From: GCA-2731375 sp002731375
Lineage (GTDB): Bacteria > Pseudomonadota > Alphaproteobacteria > GCA-2731375
Length of the DNA stretch: 64,000 nt
Assembly (NCBI GenBank): GCA_030752605.1
Contig: JASMDX010000008.1
Location: 1 to 64,000 of the forward strand
Reading direction: 5' to 3'
The notes under the pieces are model-generated. The model made no database searches, was not told the DNA's origin, and saw only the letters and a list, made by a program, of their open reading frames with translations. This document shows, one piece after another, positions 50,310 through 59,746 of this stretch (positions are counted from its first letter, which is position 1; every line of letters begins with the position of its first letter). The translations under genes and the position numbers were made by a program.

Positions 50310-51662
50310 TCATTCCGCTGCCCTGACAGCATCATCGGCCCAATCCAGAGGGTGCCCAAGGCGCTTTTCTAGGCGCCCGGCATTCGCAGCATCCAGCCTG
50401 ACCACCAGCCAGACTGTTTCCTCGTCGTCCCGCCGCTCCATGATTTCGCCAACCTGGTACAGCCAGGCCAGGGTCGCGCCATCACGATGCGGCAATGAAA
50501 TCCGCACCGGACGGTCATGGCGGCCAACTTGATGGCCGATCAGTTCCAACAACTGTGGGCACCCTTCCCCGCTCAGGGCCGAGACGGCAACCGCCAAGGG
50601 CGTGCGCTGCACCAGATTACCAATCCGTTGACGGTCATCAGTGCAAGCCTGGTCCATCTTGTTATACACCTCTATCATGGCCTCGCGGCGCTCGTCCTCG
50701 ACGCCCAGGTAGGCGAGCACCGAGAGGACATCTTGCTTTTGTGCCTCACTATCTGGGTGAACGATATCGCGGACATGCACGATCACATCAGCGCCCAGCA
50801 CCTCTTCCAAGGTGGCCCGAAACGCCGCTACCAGCTGGGTTGGCAGCTCGGAAACAAAACCAACTGTATCTGAAAGAATGATACGCCCGCCCCGCCCCGG
50901 TATATCCACCGCACGCATGGTCGGATCCAGGGTGGCGAATAACTGGTCTTCCGCCATTACCGCCGCCCCGGTCAAACGATTGAACAGAGTAGACTTGCCA
51001 GCATTGGTGTAGCCGACCAGCGCGACCACTGGATAGGGTACTTCACGTCGGTTCTTGCGGTGTAATTCACGGGTACGGACGACCGCCTCCAACTGCCGGC
51101 GCAAACTGACCACCCGGTCATCAATCATCCGCCGGTCCGCCTCGATTTGGGTTTCGCCGGGACCGCCGACCGTGCCCAGACCGCCACGCTGACGCTCCAG
51201 ATGGGTCCAGGAATGCACCAAGCGGCTGCGTTGATAGGTCAACCGGGCCAATTCGACCTGCAGTGTGCCTTCTTTGCTCTGCGCCCGGTCGGCGAATATC
51301 TCGAGAATAAGACCGGTGCGGTCGATCACCTTGCAATTCCAGGCACGTTCCAGATTGCGCTGCTGGATCGGTGACAGTGCGGTGTCGAGGACCACCACCT
51401 CTATCTTCTCCGCCTTTATCAAGATACCCAGTTCATCGACCTTGCCGGTACCAAACAGTGTTGCCGGACGCGGGCTGTTGACCACAACGACTTCCGCCAC
51501 GGTGATCTCCAGGCCGATAGCGCTGGCCAGCCCCTCGGCCTCCGCCACTTGAGCTTCTGGTAGACGGTAGTTTTCGTCGGCTACTGTCCTGAGTTGCGGA
51601 TGAAGGATCAGTGCCCGGCCGGCGCTGGTCTTATTTCCGTATTCACTGTCCGGGCCGTTCAC
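50310..51662 (-). CDS. hflX: Ribosome-associated GTPase HflX
   Basis: The 450-residue protein has the HflX N-terminal domain (ALSPIQQRNLER, GPGETQIEADRR) and the GTPase domain with GYTNAGKSTLFN (G1) near 210 and DTVGFVSELPTQLVAAF (G3) near 258. HflX splits or rescues ribosomes during stress. It follows hfq by 2 bases, the conserved hfq-hflX pairing. It ends the long leftward block starting at dusB. Confidence 0.96.
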   Translation of the reverse strand: MNGPDSEYGNKTSAGRALILHPQLRTVADENYRLPEAQVAEAEGLASAIGLEITVAEVVVVNSPRPATLFGTGKVDELGILIKAEKIEVVVLDTALSPIQQRNLERAWNCKVIDRTGLILEIFADRAQSKEGTLQVELARLTYQRSRLVHSWTHLERQRGGLGTVGGPGETQIEADRRMIDDRVVSLRRQLEAVVRTRELHRKNRREVPYPVVALVGYTNAGKSTLFNRLTGAAVMAEDQLFATLDPTMRAVDIPGRGGRIILSDTVGFVSELPTQLVAAFRATLEEVLGADVIVHVRDIVHPDSEAQKQDVLSVLAYLGVEDERREAMIEVYNKMDQACTDDRQRIGNLVQRTPLAVAVSALSGEGCPQLLELIGHQVGRHDRPVRISLPHRDGATLAWLYQVGEIMERRDDEETVWLVVRLDAANAGRLEKRLGHPLDWADDAVRAAE

Positions 51663-51664
51663 AT

Positions 51665-51907
51665 CTATTCTTCGTCCTCTGAGGCATCATACAATTGCAC
51701 GGGTTGCGCCGGCATCACGGTGGATATCGCGTGCTTGTACACCAGTTGAATATGCCCATCGCGGCGCAGCACGACACAGAAATTATCGAAGCCTGAAATA
51801 AAGCCTTGCAGTTTTACGCCATTGACCAAAAACACGGTTACAGGGGTTTTTAATTTGCGCACATGATTAAGAAACACATCCTGCACGTTCTGTTTATCCT
51901 TCGCCAT
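51665..51907 (-). CDS. hfq: RNA chaperone Hfq
   Basis: The 80-residue protein has Sm1 (VFLNHVRKLKTPVTVFLVNGVKLQGFISGFD, shown here in two pieces: VFLNHVRK and FLVNGVKLQGFI) and Sm2 YKHAIST. It forms hexamers that pair small RNAs with mRNAs. ATG 51907 gives the usual MAKDKQNVQDVFLN start; 51931 is in frame but less typical. It is directly followed by hflX. Confidence 0.96.
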   Translation of the reverse strand: MAKDKQNVQDVFLNHVRKLKTPVTVFLVNGVKLQGFISGFDNFCVVLRRDGHIQLVYKHAISTVMPAQPVQLYDASEDEE

Positions 51908-52211
51908 GTTCGGTTCCACTTTGTTCTGCACGGCCGCCTACTGAACGCTGGCGGGTCAGCATTTCATTATTGGAATGGTCGTTTGGTTGAAGCAACTTCC
52001 ATTTTGCCGGGATAGTTTCCGCACCCTGACAAATTGGTTCCATTGCTCCCTCTCAAAGAGTCCAAGCTCATTTAAAACAAATGTGCTCTAGCGCCCTGAC
52101 AGCATCCGACGGCTACAATACTCTATACGACAATACTACTTGCTACCTCAAATGGGGTCCAATGATGAATGAACAAGGCACAAGTTTATGCCGAACATAT
52201 GATCCATCCGT
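51908..52211. other. Gap between dat and hfq
   Basis: About 300 bases without a supportable gene. A + strand frame at 52081-52269 has no ribosome site or family and overlaps the end of dat. The region presumably holds a separate hfq-hflX promoter; I see no strong -35/-10 pair. Confidence 0.5.
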
Positions 52212-53072
52212 TCAGGACGCCATCTCGGCAATGAATTCCGCATATAGTTCACGCAATCCCAAGGTCTGACTACCCGGACGGCCGTTCCCCAAGGTGGTAC
52301 CGTCAATTTGAACGACCGGCGTCACGAAAGCGGTTGTCGAGGTCAGAAAGGCTTCGCGGGCCGATTTTGCCTCCGCCAGGCTAAAGGCGCGCTCTTCAAC
52401 GTTGATGCCCCGTGACTCGGCCAATGCGATCAGGCGGCGGCGGGTGATGCCGTTTAGAATCGCATTTTCGGGAGGTCTCGTCACCAATATACCTTCGTTG
52501 TTGATGATCCAGGCGTTGGTCGAACCACCTTCGGTCACGAACCCGGCCTCATCCACTTGCCAGGCCTCGTAGGCGCCTTGGCTGCGCGCCGCCTGTTTGA
52601 CTAGGACATTCGGCAACAACGCGATGGCCTTAATATCGCAGCGTTGCCAGCGGATATCCGGTTGCGAGATTACGGCGACGCCTTCATCGATAACCTTCGC
52701 GGCCACGGGCGGAGTACGCCGTGCGGTTACCACCAGGGCAGGACGAACCGCTGGATTTGGAAATGGGTGATCGCGCCGGGCCACGCCGCGGCTGACCTGA
52801 AGGTAGACAATGCCAGTGGAGACGCGGTTGCGCCGCACGGTCTCGCGCAAAACCACGCACAGGGCGGCCACGGACATAGGCATATCGATTTGCAGTTCCG
52901 ATAGAGAGCGTTTCAGGCGTTCCATATGCCATTCGCTATCAATCAGGCCGCCGCCGCGTACGGCGATGACTTCATAGACGCCATCGGCGAATTGATAGCC
53001 CCGGTCCTCAATGTGGACCGAGGCAGCACCATGGGGGAAATAGTGCCCATTGACATAGGCAATTCGGCTCAT
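52212..53072 (-). CDS. dat: D-amino-acid transaminase (fold IV PLP enzyme)
   Basis: The 286-residue fold-type IV aminotransferase has FADGVYEVI near residue 30, the catalytic-Lys region DIKAIALLPNVL near 145, EGGSTNAWIIN near 181 and ILNGITRRRLI near 205. It interconverts D-amino acids and 2-oxo acids, supplying D-Ala or D-Glu for cell wall. In alphaproteobacteria it is regularly found between trkA/trkH and hfq. Branched-chain aminotransferase is a related alternative. It starts 20 bases after trkH. Confidence 0.9.
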   Translation of the reverse strand: MSRIAYVNGHYFPHGAASVHIEDRGYQFADGVYEVIAVRGGGLIDSEWHMERLKRSLSELQIDMPMSVAALCVVLRETVRRNRVSTGIVYLQVSRGVARRDHPFPNPAVRPALVVTARRTPPVAAKVIDEGVAVISQPDIRWQRCDIKAIALLPNVLVKQAARSQGAYEAWQVDEAGFVTEGGSTNAWIINNEGILVTRPPENAILNGITRRRLIALAESRGINVEERAFSLAEAKSAREAFLTSTTAFVTPVVQIDGTTLGNGRPGSQTLGLRELYAEFIAEMAS

Positions 53073-53092
53073 GCCGCGTTCCTTTTACTTTA

Positions 53093-54559
53093 TCAGCGGC
53101 GCCAATACGCCGGATTCATCAAACTCAACAAAGCCAACAACTCGACCCGCCCGGCCAGCATGCCAAAGGTCAAAACCAATTTGGCACCGTCGGGCATATC
53201 ACCATAGCTGGGTGCGTCCGGCGCCATGCTTTGCAGAAAAGGTCCGGCGTTGCTCACTGACAGTACGGCGGAGATAACGGCGGCCTCCGGCGACAAACCC
53301 AAAAAGGCCAGGGACAATGCAATGGCTGCAAGTACAAGTATCAGCAGGAAAAAGAAACTCCAGACACTCCAGACCACGGGATTTTCCACTCGCACTTTGC
53401 CCAGACGCAACAATCGGATGCCGTGCGGATGCGAGAGGCGCAGCAGTTCTCGCTGCGCCTGCTTGAACAATACCGCGATCCGCATCAACCGCATGCCGCC
53501 GCTGGTGGAACCCGTGGCGCCACCAACCAGAACCAGACCGATGATCAGGATCGGTGCCAGGACCATTGTCGCGCCGCCTCCCGGCGGCAAGGCGATATTG
53601 CTGAAACCCGTTGTGGTAAGGGCCGAGATGGCGGTAAATATCCCTGTACGAAATGAGCCTACAAACCCCCGCTCTGCCTCTCCCAGCAAGATCAGCACGA
53701 TCACTGCAAATACCAAAACCGTGACGGTGAGAGCCAGATAAAGGATCTCGGCATTTTCACGTAACGCCCGAAAGCGACCATTGAATACGGCCCAATGCAA
53801 GGTAAAATTTATTGCCCCTAGTAACATGATCCCCATCAGGGCCAATTCAATCGCAGGACTGTCAAAGCTGGCGATGCCGCCGTCCCTGGTGCTGAAGCCT
53901 CCCGTCGAAAGGGCGGCAAAGGCATGACAAAGGCCATCGAAGGCAGACATGCCGGTGGCCCACAACGCGATAGCGCCGAACAAGGTCAAAAGCACATATA
54001 TCCAGAATAGATCCTGAGTCGTCTGCAACATCCGTGTCGGCAGGTTGGCCCCTTCACCCCGCGGCAGGGCGCTTTGGTAAGCCTCCATGCCTCCAATACC
54101 AAGATGAGAGATCAGGCTAACGGCGAGGATGATGCTTAATAAGCCGCCCGCCCACTGCAACAGGGCGCGCCACAACAAAATTGCGGGCGGCATGGTATCT
54201 AAATCTTCGAAGACCGTAGCACCAGTGGTGGTCAGTCCGGAAATCGCTTCGAAAAATGCATCGATCGGCCGTCCCGGCAGGCCCGAAAAATGTAACGGGA
54301 TGGCGCCGAACAGGGCCAGGACCAGCCAGATCAGGACCAGAAACATAAAGCCCTCGCGCTTGCCGAAGTCTTCGACCCCATGCCAGGTGGCCAGGGCAAA
54401 ACCGCCGCCGCAAAACCCGCTTAACACCGCCGAGGCCATGAACGTCCAGGCCAGCGCCGTGTCGCCATCCAGCAATGCTGTCAATGCAGGCAGGATCATC
54501 AGTGCTGCCAACGACATAACGGCCCAGCCTAGGCAATGAACGACGCTGGTGTAGGACAT
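53093..54559 (-). CDS. trkH: Potassium uptake protein TrkH
   Basis: The 488-residue membrane protein has the repeated M1-P-M2 pore organisation with filter-type segments ISGLTTTGAT near 115, AALSTGGFST near 220, ISALTTTGFSN near 315 and SVSNAGPF near 440. It is the inner-membrane K+ channel subunit regulated by TrkA, which precedes it. It overlaps no neighbour; 42 bases separate it from the trkA stop. Confidence 0.96.
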   Translation of the reverse strand: MSYTSVVHCLGWAVMSLAALMILPALTALLDGDTALAWTFMASAVLSGFCGGGFALATWHGVEDFGKREGFMFLVLIWLVLALFGAIPLHFSGLPGRPIDAFFEAISGLTTTGATVFEDLDTMPPAILLWRALLQWAGGLLSIILAVSLISHLGIGGMEAYQSALPRGEGANLPTRMLQTTQDLFWIYVLLTLFGAIALWATGMSAFDGLCHAFAALSTGGFSTRDGGIASFDSPAIELALMGIMLLGAINFTLHWAVFNGRFRALRENAEILYLALTVTVLVFAVIVLILLGEAERGFVGSFRTGIFTAISALTTTGFSNIALPPGGGATMVLAPILIIGLVLVGGATGSTSGGMRLMRIAVLFKQAQRELLRLSHPHGIRLLRLGKVRVENPVVWSVWSFFFLLILVLAAIALSLAFLGLSPEAAVISAVLSVSNAGPFLQSMAPDAPSYGDMPDGAKLVLTFGMLAGRVELLALLSLMNPAYWRR

Positions 54560-54601
54560 GCTGTAGCCCCTGTTTGCCCGCTGCTATCCACGTGCCCGTA
54601 T

Positions 54602-55978
54602 TCAGAAAAAATCAAGGCGGACAGAAAACATCTTCTCAACCTTCTTGACAACATCAGCCAAGGCGAAGATCACCACCCGGTCCTTGACCTGAACCACGGT
54701 ATCGCCACGGGGGATGATCACGCTATCGCCGCGCAACACGCCGCCAATAATTACACCGGTCGGCAATTTCACATCACGCAAGGGCACGCCGACCAGGGGG
54801 GACGTTTCCAACGCCTCGGCCTCGATCACTTCCGCTACGCCATCACGCAGGCTATGCACGGCCCGGATCCGTCCCCGGCGCACATACTGCAATATGGTCG
54901 AGACGGTCGAGGCACGGGGATTGACCACCGCATCAATACCCAGCGAGGTCAGCAGCGGGCCATAACCGGCGTTATTAATTAAGGTTACCGCGCGTTGGCA
55001 GCCATAGCGTTTTGCCAGCAACGAGGCCAGGATATTGACCTCATCATCATCGGCGACCGCGACCACGGTTTCCGTGTTGGCGGCGTTGGCTTCAATCAAG
55101 ATATCGCTATCCAGGGCATCGCCATTAATGACCACTGCGCGTTCCAGGTGCTCGGCCACGTATTCCGCCCGCTCCCGGTTCAATTCCACCACCTTAACCC
55201 GAACGGCGGGGTTTTCCCGTTCCAGATTTTCAGCCAGGAACAGCCCAATATTGCCGCCACCGACGATGATGATGCGCCGGGCCTCCTTCTCCTCATGTCC
55301 GAACAGGCTCAAGGCTCGGCCGACATGCCCCCTATCTGAGATGAAGAAAATTTCGTCACCCACCAGCATTTGATCATCACCGGTGGGCACCAGCAACTGG
55401 CCGTCACGGTCGATGCCGACGACAACAATGTTCAGATCCGGGAACAATTCGGTCAATTGCCGCAACGGGGTATCGACGATGGGACACTCATTGCCAAGAC
55501 GCACCCCGATCAGGCGTAACTTGTCATCGCCAAAGGGGATCATATCGAAGGCACCGGGTACTTCCAGGCGACGCTTGGCCGAGCGCGCGACCTCCATCTC
55601 AGGTGAGATGATCACATCAATAGGCATATTGTCGCGGCTGAATAGATCCTGCCACATGGGGCGCAAATAGCTTTGTGCCCGCACCCGGGCGATCTTGGTC
55701 GGAACATTGAACAATGAATGGGCAACCTGGCAGGCGACCATGTTAACTTCGTCGGCAAAGGTTACGGCGATGATCATGTCCGCGTCCTCAGCACCAGCCC
55801 CTTCCAATACGTCGGGCTGGGACGCGAACCCGACCACGCCGTGGACATCCAGATTGTCGTTGATGCGTTTGACCAATTCAGGCGACTGATCGATCACGGT
55901 CACGTCATTATGTTCACCCGATAATTGCCGGGCGATGTTGTAGCCGACCTGGCCGGCGCCGCATACGATCACCTTCAT
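54602..55978 (-). CDS. trkA: Trk potassium system NAD-binding protein TrkA
   Basis: The 458-residue protein has two RCK units: MKVIVCGAGQVGYNIARQL at the N-terminus and a second nucleotide-binding segment IIIVGGGNIGLFLAENL near 230, each followed by a TrkA-C domain. It binds NAD(H)/ATP and gates the TrkH channel. It sits between ntrX and trkH, the conserved order. Confidence 0.97.
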   Translation of the reverse strand: MKVIVCGAGQVGYNIARQLSGEHNDVTVIDQSPELVKRINDNLDVHGVVGFASQPDVLEGAGAEDADMIIAVTFADEVNMVACQVAHSLFNVPTKIARVRAQSYLRPMWQDLFSRDNMPIDVIISPEMEVARSAKRRLEVPGAFDMIPFGDDKLRLIGVRLGNECPIVDTPLRQLTELFPDLNIVVVGIDRDGQLLVPTGDDQMLVGDEIFFISDRGHVGRALSLFGHEEKEARRIIIVGGGNIGLFLAENLERENPAVRVKVVELNRERAEYVAEHLERAVVINGDALDSDILIEANAANTETVVAVADDDEVNILASLLAKRYGCQRAVTLINNAGYGPLLTSLGIDAVVNPRASTVSTILQYVRRGRIRAVHSLRDGVAEVIEAEALETSPLVGVPLRDVKLPTGVIIGGVLRGDSVIIPRGDTVVQVKDRVVIFALADVVKKVEKMFSVRLDFF

Positions 55979-56012
55979 GATCTCTTATTCCCAAGTATTG
56001 CTGAACCGTTCT

Positions 56013-57413
56013 TCATACCCGCGTGGGCACGCCCAAGGACTTCAATTTTCGGTGCAGGGCGGAACGTTCCATACCGACAAATTCAGCGGTGCGCGAGATA
56101 TTACCACCAAAGCGACCGATTTGGGCTATCAGGTATTCCCGCTCGAATATCTCCCGGGCATCACGAAGAGGCAGCGACATCACTTCCGTTTCACCATTGT
56201 TACGCTTTGCCGTGGGGGTGGACGCGCTGATTTCAATGGGCAGCATATCGATTGAAATCGTGATGTCGCCGCCCTGCGCCATGATCACCAGGTTTTCAAC
56301 TATATTGCGCACTTGACGTACATTGCCAGGCCAGTCGTGGCGTTGCAGAGCAGACATGGCATCTGCGGAAACATGCCGCGGCAAGAGTCCCAGCGTTTCG
56401 GCCGAACGGCTCATGAAATACTCCACCAAGAGCGGAATGTCCGAAGGCCGGTCGCACAGCGGCGGCACGGTCAAGGGCACAACGTTGAGACGGTGATACA
56501 GATCTTCACGAAAACGGCCCTGCGCGATCTCCTCCCGTAGGTCGCGGGTCGTGGAGCAGATGACGCGGACATCGACCTCTACATTGTCACTGCCACCAAC
56601 GCGCTGAAAACTTTGATCTACAAGCACACGTAATATTTTGGCCTGGCTTTCCAGTGGCATGTCGGCGATTTCATCCAGGAACAGAGTGCCGCCGTGAGCG
56701 GATTCGAAGACCCCAACCCGGTCAGGTGGCGTCGCGCCTTTGCCCTCGCCCACCTGGCCGTCAGGTCCCTCGACCCCGAACAATTCCGTTTCCAGTCTTT
56801 CGGGCGCCATAGTGGCCGCGTTCAGAACCACGAAGGCGCCCTGCTCCCGGTTCGATTTCGCATGCAGCGCACGGGCAACGACTTCCTTGCCCACCCCCGC
56901 CGGACCGCCAATCATCACCCGGCTGCCCGTAGGCGCGGCCTTGTCAATGGCCACCCGCATGGCGGCAATCGCCGGGCTGTCGCCGATGATTTCGGTTTCC
57001 GGTCCGGCGCGCCGGCGCAGATCCTTGTTCTCACGTGTCAATCTAGTGGCCTCGATAGCGCGCTGCACAATCAGCAAAAGGCGGTCAGTTTCAAACGGTT
57101 TTTCAATGAAGTCATAGGCCCCAAGCTTGATCGCCTCCACCGCCGTTTCAATATTACCGTGGCCGGAAATCATGACCACGGGCACATCGCCATGCTGGGC
57201 GCGGATTTGTTGCAAAATTTCAATACCATCAAGCTTGCTGCCGTGCAGCCAGATATCAAGAATAACCAAGGATGGCCGGCGTGCCGCAACAGCTGCCAGC
57301 GCCTGGGTGTCGGTACCTGCCAGCCGCGTCTCGTGACCTTCATCGGTCAATATGCCGGCGATCTGATCGCGGATATCGGCTTCGTCGTCAACAATTAGAA
57401 TGTCACGCGCCAT
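56013..57413 (-). CDS. ntrX: Response regulator NtrX
   Basis: The 466-residue regulator has a receiver domain with Asp53 (SLVILDIW), a central AAA+ domain with the Walker A GGPAGVGKEVV near 168 and the switch GGTLFLDEIADMP, and a Fis-type helix-turn-helix at the C-terminus. The GAFTGA loop needed to engage sigma54 is absent (the region reads ELFGVEGPDGQVGEGK), as is common in alphaproteobacterial NtrX, so it may not activate sigma54 promoters. Its start overlaps the ntrY stop by 11 bases; NtrY is its partner kinase. Confidence 0.95.
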   Translation of the reverse strand: MARDILIVDDEADIRDQIAGILTDEGHETRLAGTDTQALAAVAARRPSLVILDIWLHGSKLDGIEILQQIRAQHGDVPVVMISGHGNIETAVEAIKLGAYDFIEKPFETDRLLLIVQRAIEATRLTRENKDLRRRAGPETEIIGDSPAIAAMRVAIDKAAPTGSRVMIGGPAGVGKEVVARALHAKSNREQGAFVVLNAATMAPERLETELFGVEGPDGQVGEGKGATPPDRVGVFESAHGGTLFLDEIADMPLESQAKILRVLVDQSFQRVGGSDNVEVDVRVICSTTRDLREEIAQGRFREDLYHRLNVVPLTVPPLCDRPSDIPLLVEYFMSRSAETLGLLPRHVSADAMSALQRHDWPGNVRQVRNIVENLVIMAQGGDITISIDMLPIEISASTPTAKRNNGETEVMSLPLRDAREIFEREYLIAQIGRFGGNISRTAEFVGMERSALHRKLKSLGVPTRV

Positions 57414-59700
57414 TACTTAACTCCACGTCCTCGTCCTTCTTTGCATCGTCACTCCCCCCATTGCTGCTCTCGCCAGCATTCAATGCCGGGAAGTGTAGAT
57501 GAATTTGCGCACCGCCCCCGTCCGCGTCGTCTAGGCGCATGCGGCCACCGTGTTCTTCCATGATTTTTTTCACGATAGCTAAGCCCAGGCCCGTACCTTT
57601 TTCCCGGTTGGTAACATATGGTTCCGTCAGGCGTTCACGGTTTTCCGTAGGAAAGCCAATACCGTTGTCGCGGATATACAAATCAGTGCCCTGTTCATCA
57701 ACGGAAATCGCCACCTCGATAAATCCGGGAATCCGCCCACTGTCCGCCGGCTCTGGATGGCTGGCAATAGCTTCCCGGGCGTTTTGCAAAAGATTGGTCA
57801 GCAAGCGGTTTAGATGCTGGGCATCACAACGGATGAGCGCCGCGGCATCGTGTAACTGCATGCGGTAATCAATATCCCTGTGGGCAAATTCCTCGGCGAA
57901 GACTGAATCGCGGACAATGTCACAGAGATCCTCGATCTTCATTTCAGCCGCCGGCATCCGTGCGAAGGCCGAGAATTCATCGACCATGCGGCCAATATCA
58001 CTAACCTGACGAATGATCGTATCGGTGCATTGGAGAAAAATATCGGGCTCCGCCTCGATCTGTTGCAAATACTTGCGTTTCAATCTTTCAGCTGACAATT
58101 GGATTGGTGTCAACGGATTCTTGATTTCATGGGCGATACGCCGGGCAACATCGGCCCAGGCGGCGGTGCGCTGGGCCATAACCAGTTCCGTGACATCATC
58201 AAAGGTAACGATGGCGCCAAAGCCTTGGTCGCGGCTTTGCCCGTCAGGCAGATTGCTGCGGATCCGCGCCATGAAACTGCGCCGGTGCCCCTCGCGGATC
58301 AGGGATACCTCACTCTCCACGATCCGCCCTGGTCCAGCGCGGGCCTGTTGTAGCAATAGCGCCATCTCGGGCACCGCTTCGGTAAACTGGCGGCCCGTCA
58401 GAGTTTCCACGTCCGTTTCAAGCAGGGCTGCGGCGGAGGAATTCGGTAAGGTGATGACGCCATCTCCATCCAGGCCGACAACACCGGCCGAGACCCCGCT
58501 TAATACCGCCTCCGTAAAACGGCGCCGGCGGTCCAGGCGCTGGTTGCCGGCTACCAATTCCTCGCGCTGTTCGGCCAATTGTCCCGCCATGCGGTTAAAG
58601 GCCCGGCTGAGAGAGCCGATTTCGTCATCACTGTCACCTTCCTCGACCCTTGCCGATAGGTCGCCGTCGCGGATCCTCTCGGCCGCCACCATCAGGCCGC
58701 GTACCGGTCCGACCAGGCGGTTGGCAAAGGTCAAACCCAGCCAGATCGCCGCCATCAATAACATCAGCGCAACAACAATAAAGATCAGCGCCGAGGTCAA
58801 TTGCATATCTGTGCGTGCGCCTTCCAATGCCTCGTATTCCCTGACCACCGCGCGGGCAGATTCCACATGGTTCAAGACCACCGGATCGACAAAACGGGCG
58901 ACAAACAGATAAGCATCAAGAAAACTATCAAGCCGGACCACGGCGCGGACTTGATCGTCGCGGTCGCTTTCAAAAATCACTGGATCACTGCGCGAGGCGG
59001 CGGCGATGCGGTTCAGGGGCAATTCATCCAGGGCGGCGCTGACGCTCAAGAATGTCCGGCCCAGAATTTTCCCATTGCTGTTGAACACTGTGGCCTCATT
59101 CAACGCGCGGCGCGAGGCCTGCAGGGCGAGGAAACGCGAGAATTGCTGATTCTTACCTAACAGGCGCGGCGCCACACGGTCGATATCGTTCGCCATAGCC
59201 AGAATATCGGCCCGAATTGTATGGCGATGTTCAGCGACATAGGCTTCGGCCACGGCCAGGGACTCACCCACCGCCGTGCGCACCCGGTCGGAGAACCAGG
59301 ACTGCATGCCAAGATGAAAAAACACCGCAGAGAAAAGCGCGACGATAATCGCCGGTGTCACCGCCACCAGGGAGAACATGGCAACGAAACGAGTATGCAG
59401 GCGGGAGCTTGCGGAACCGGCCCGCCGCGCCACCCACAGGCGCACCATGTGGCGCGCGATTAGGGCGCCAAAGGAAAGAACGAGAACCAGATCAATGACC
59501 AATAAGATCAATATGACGCGGGGATTAGGCATCTGCGGCGCCGAGCCGGTCCAGGCCGTATAGGTTGCAATCGAGGAAGCCAACGCCGCCAGGGCCAGAA
59601 CCACCGCCAATTTGCCGCTTAGCCCCACCTCCCGCGCCCATGGCACGAAGCTATTGGCGAAGGCGGTTTCCAGGCGGTTGCGTTCCGTTGCTTCGGCCAT
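57403..59700 (-). CDS. ntrY: Sensor histidine kinase NtrY
   Basis: The 765-residue kinase has N-terminal membrane segments (LAVVLALAALASSIA, VILILLVIDLVLVLSF), a periplasmic part, a HAMP domain after MLLMAAIWLGLTFANRL near 315, a PAS domain, the phosphoacceptor segment RRIAHEIKNPLTPIQLS near 520 and an ATPase domain ending with GTGLGLAIVKKIMEEHGG. It phosphorylates NtrX in nitrogen or redox control. It lies 46 bases after ntrC. Confidence 0.95.
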   Translation of the reverse strand: MAEATERNRLETAFANSFVPWAREVGLSGKLAVVLALAALASSIATYTAWTGSAPQMPNPRVILILLVIDLVLVLSFGALIARHMVRLWVARRAGSASSRLHTRFVAMFSLVAVTPAIIVALFSAVFFHLGMQSWFSDRVRTAVGESLAVAEAYVAEHRHTIRADILAMANDIDRVAPRLLGKNQQFSRFLALQASRRALNEATVFNSNGKILGRTFLSVSAALDELPLNRIAAASRSDPVIFESDRDDQVRAVVRLDSFLDAYLFVARFVDPVVLNHVESARAVVREYEALEGARTDMQLTSALIFIVVALMLLMAAIWLGLTFANRLVGPVRGLMVAAERIRDGDLSARVEEGDSDDEIGSLSRAFNRMAGQLAEQREELVAGNQRLDRRRRFTEAVLSGVSAGVVGLDGDGVITLPNSSAAALLETDVETLTGRQFTEAVPEMALLLQQARAGPGRIVESEVSLIREGHRRSFMARIRSNLPDGQSRDQGFGAIVTFDDVTELVMAQRTAAWADVARRIAHEIKNPLTPIQLSAERLKRKYLQQIEAEPDIFLQCTDTIIRQVSDIGRMVDEFSAFARMPAAEMKIEDLCDIVRDSVFAEEFAHRDIDYRMQLHDAAALIRCDAQHLNRLLTNLLQNAREAIASHPEPADSGRIPGFIEVAISVDEQGTDLYIRDNGIGFPTENRERLTEPYVTNREKGTGLGLAIVKKIMEEHGGRMRLDDADGGGAQIHLHFPALNAGESSNGGSDDAKKDEDVELSNGA

Positions 59701-59746
59701 TTGGGGTACCGGTTCCGTCAGACAGAAAATTTGTTGTAATTATGCA

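Noticed and set aside
52081..52269. 62-codon + strand frame between dat and hfq
   Set aside because: No ribosome site, no family, and it overlaps the conserved C-terminus of dat on the other strand.
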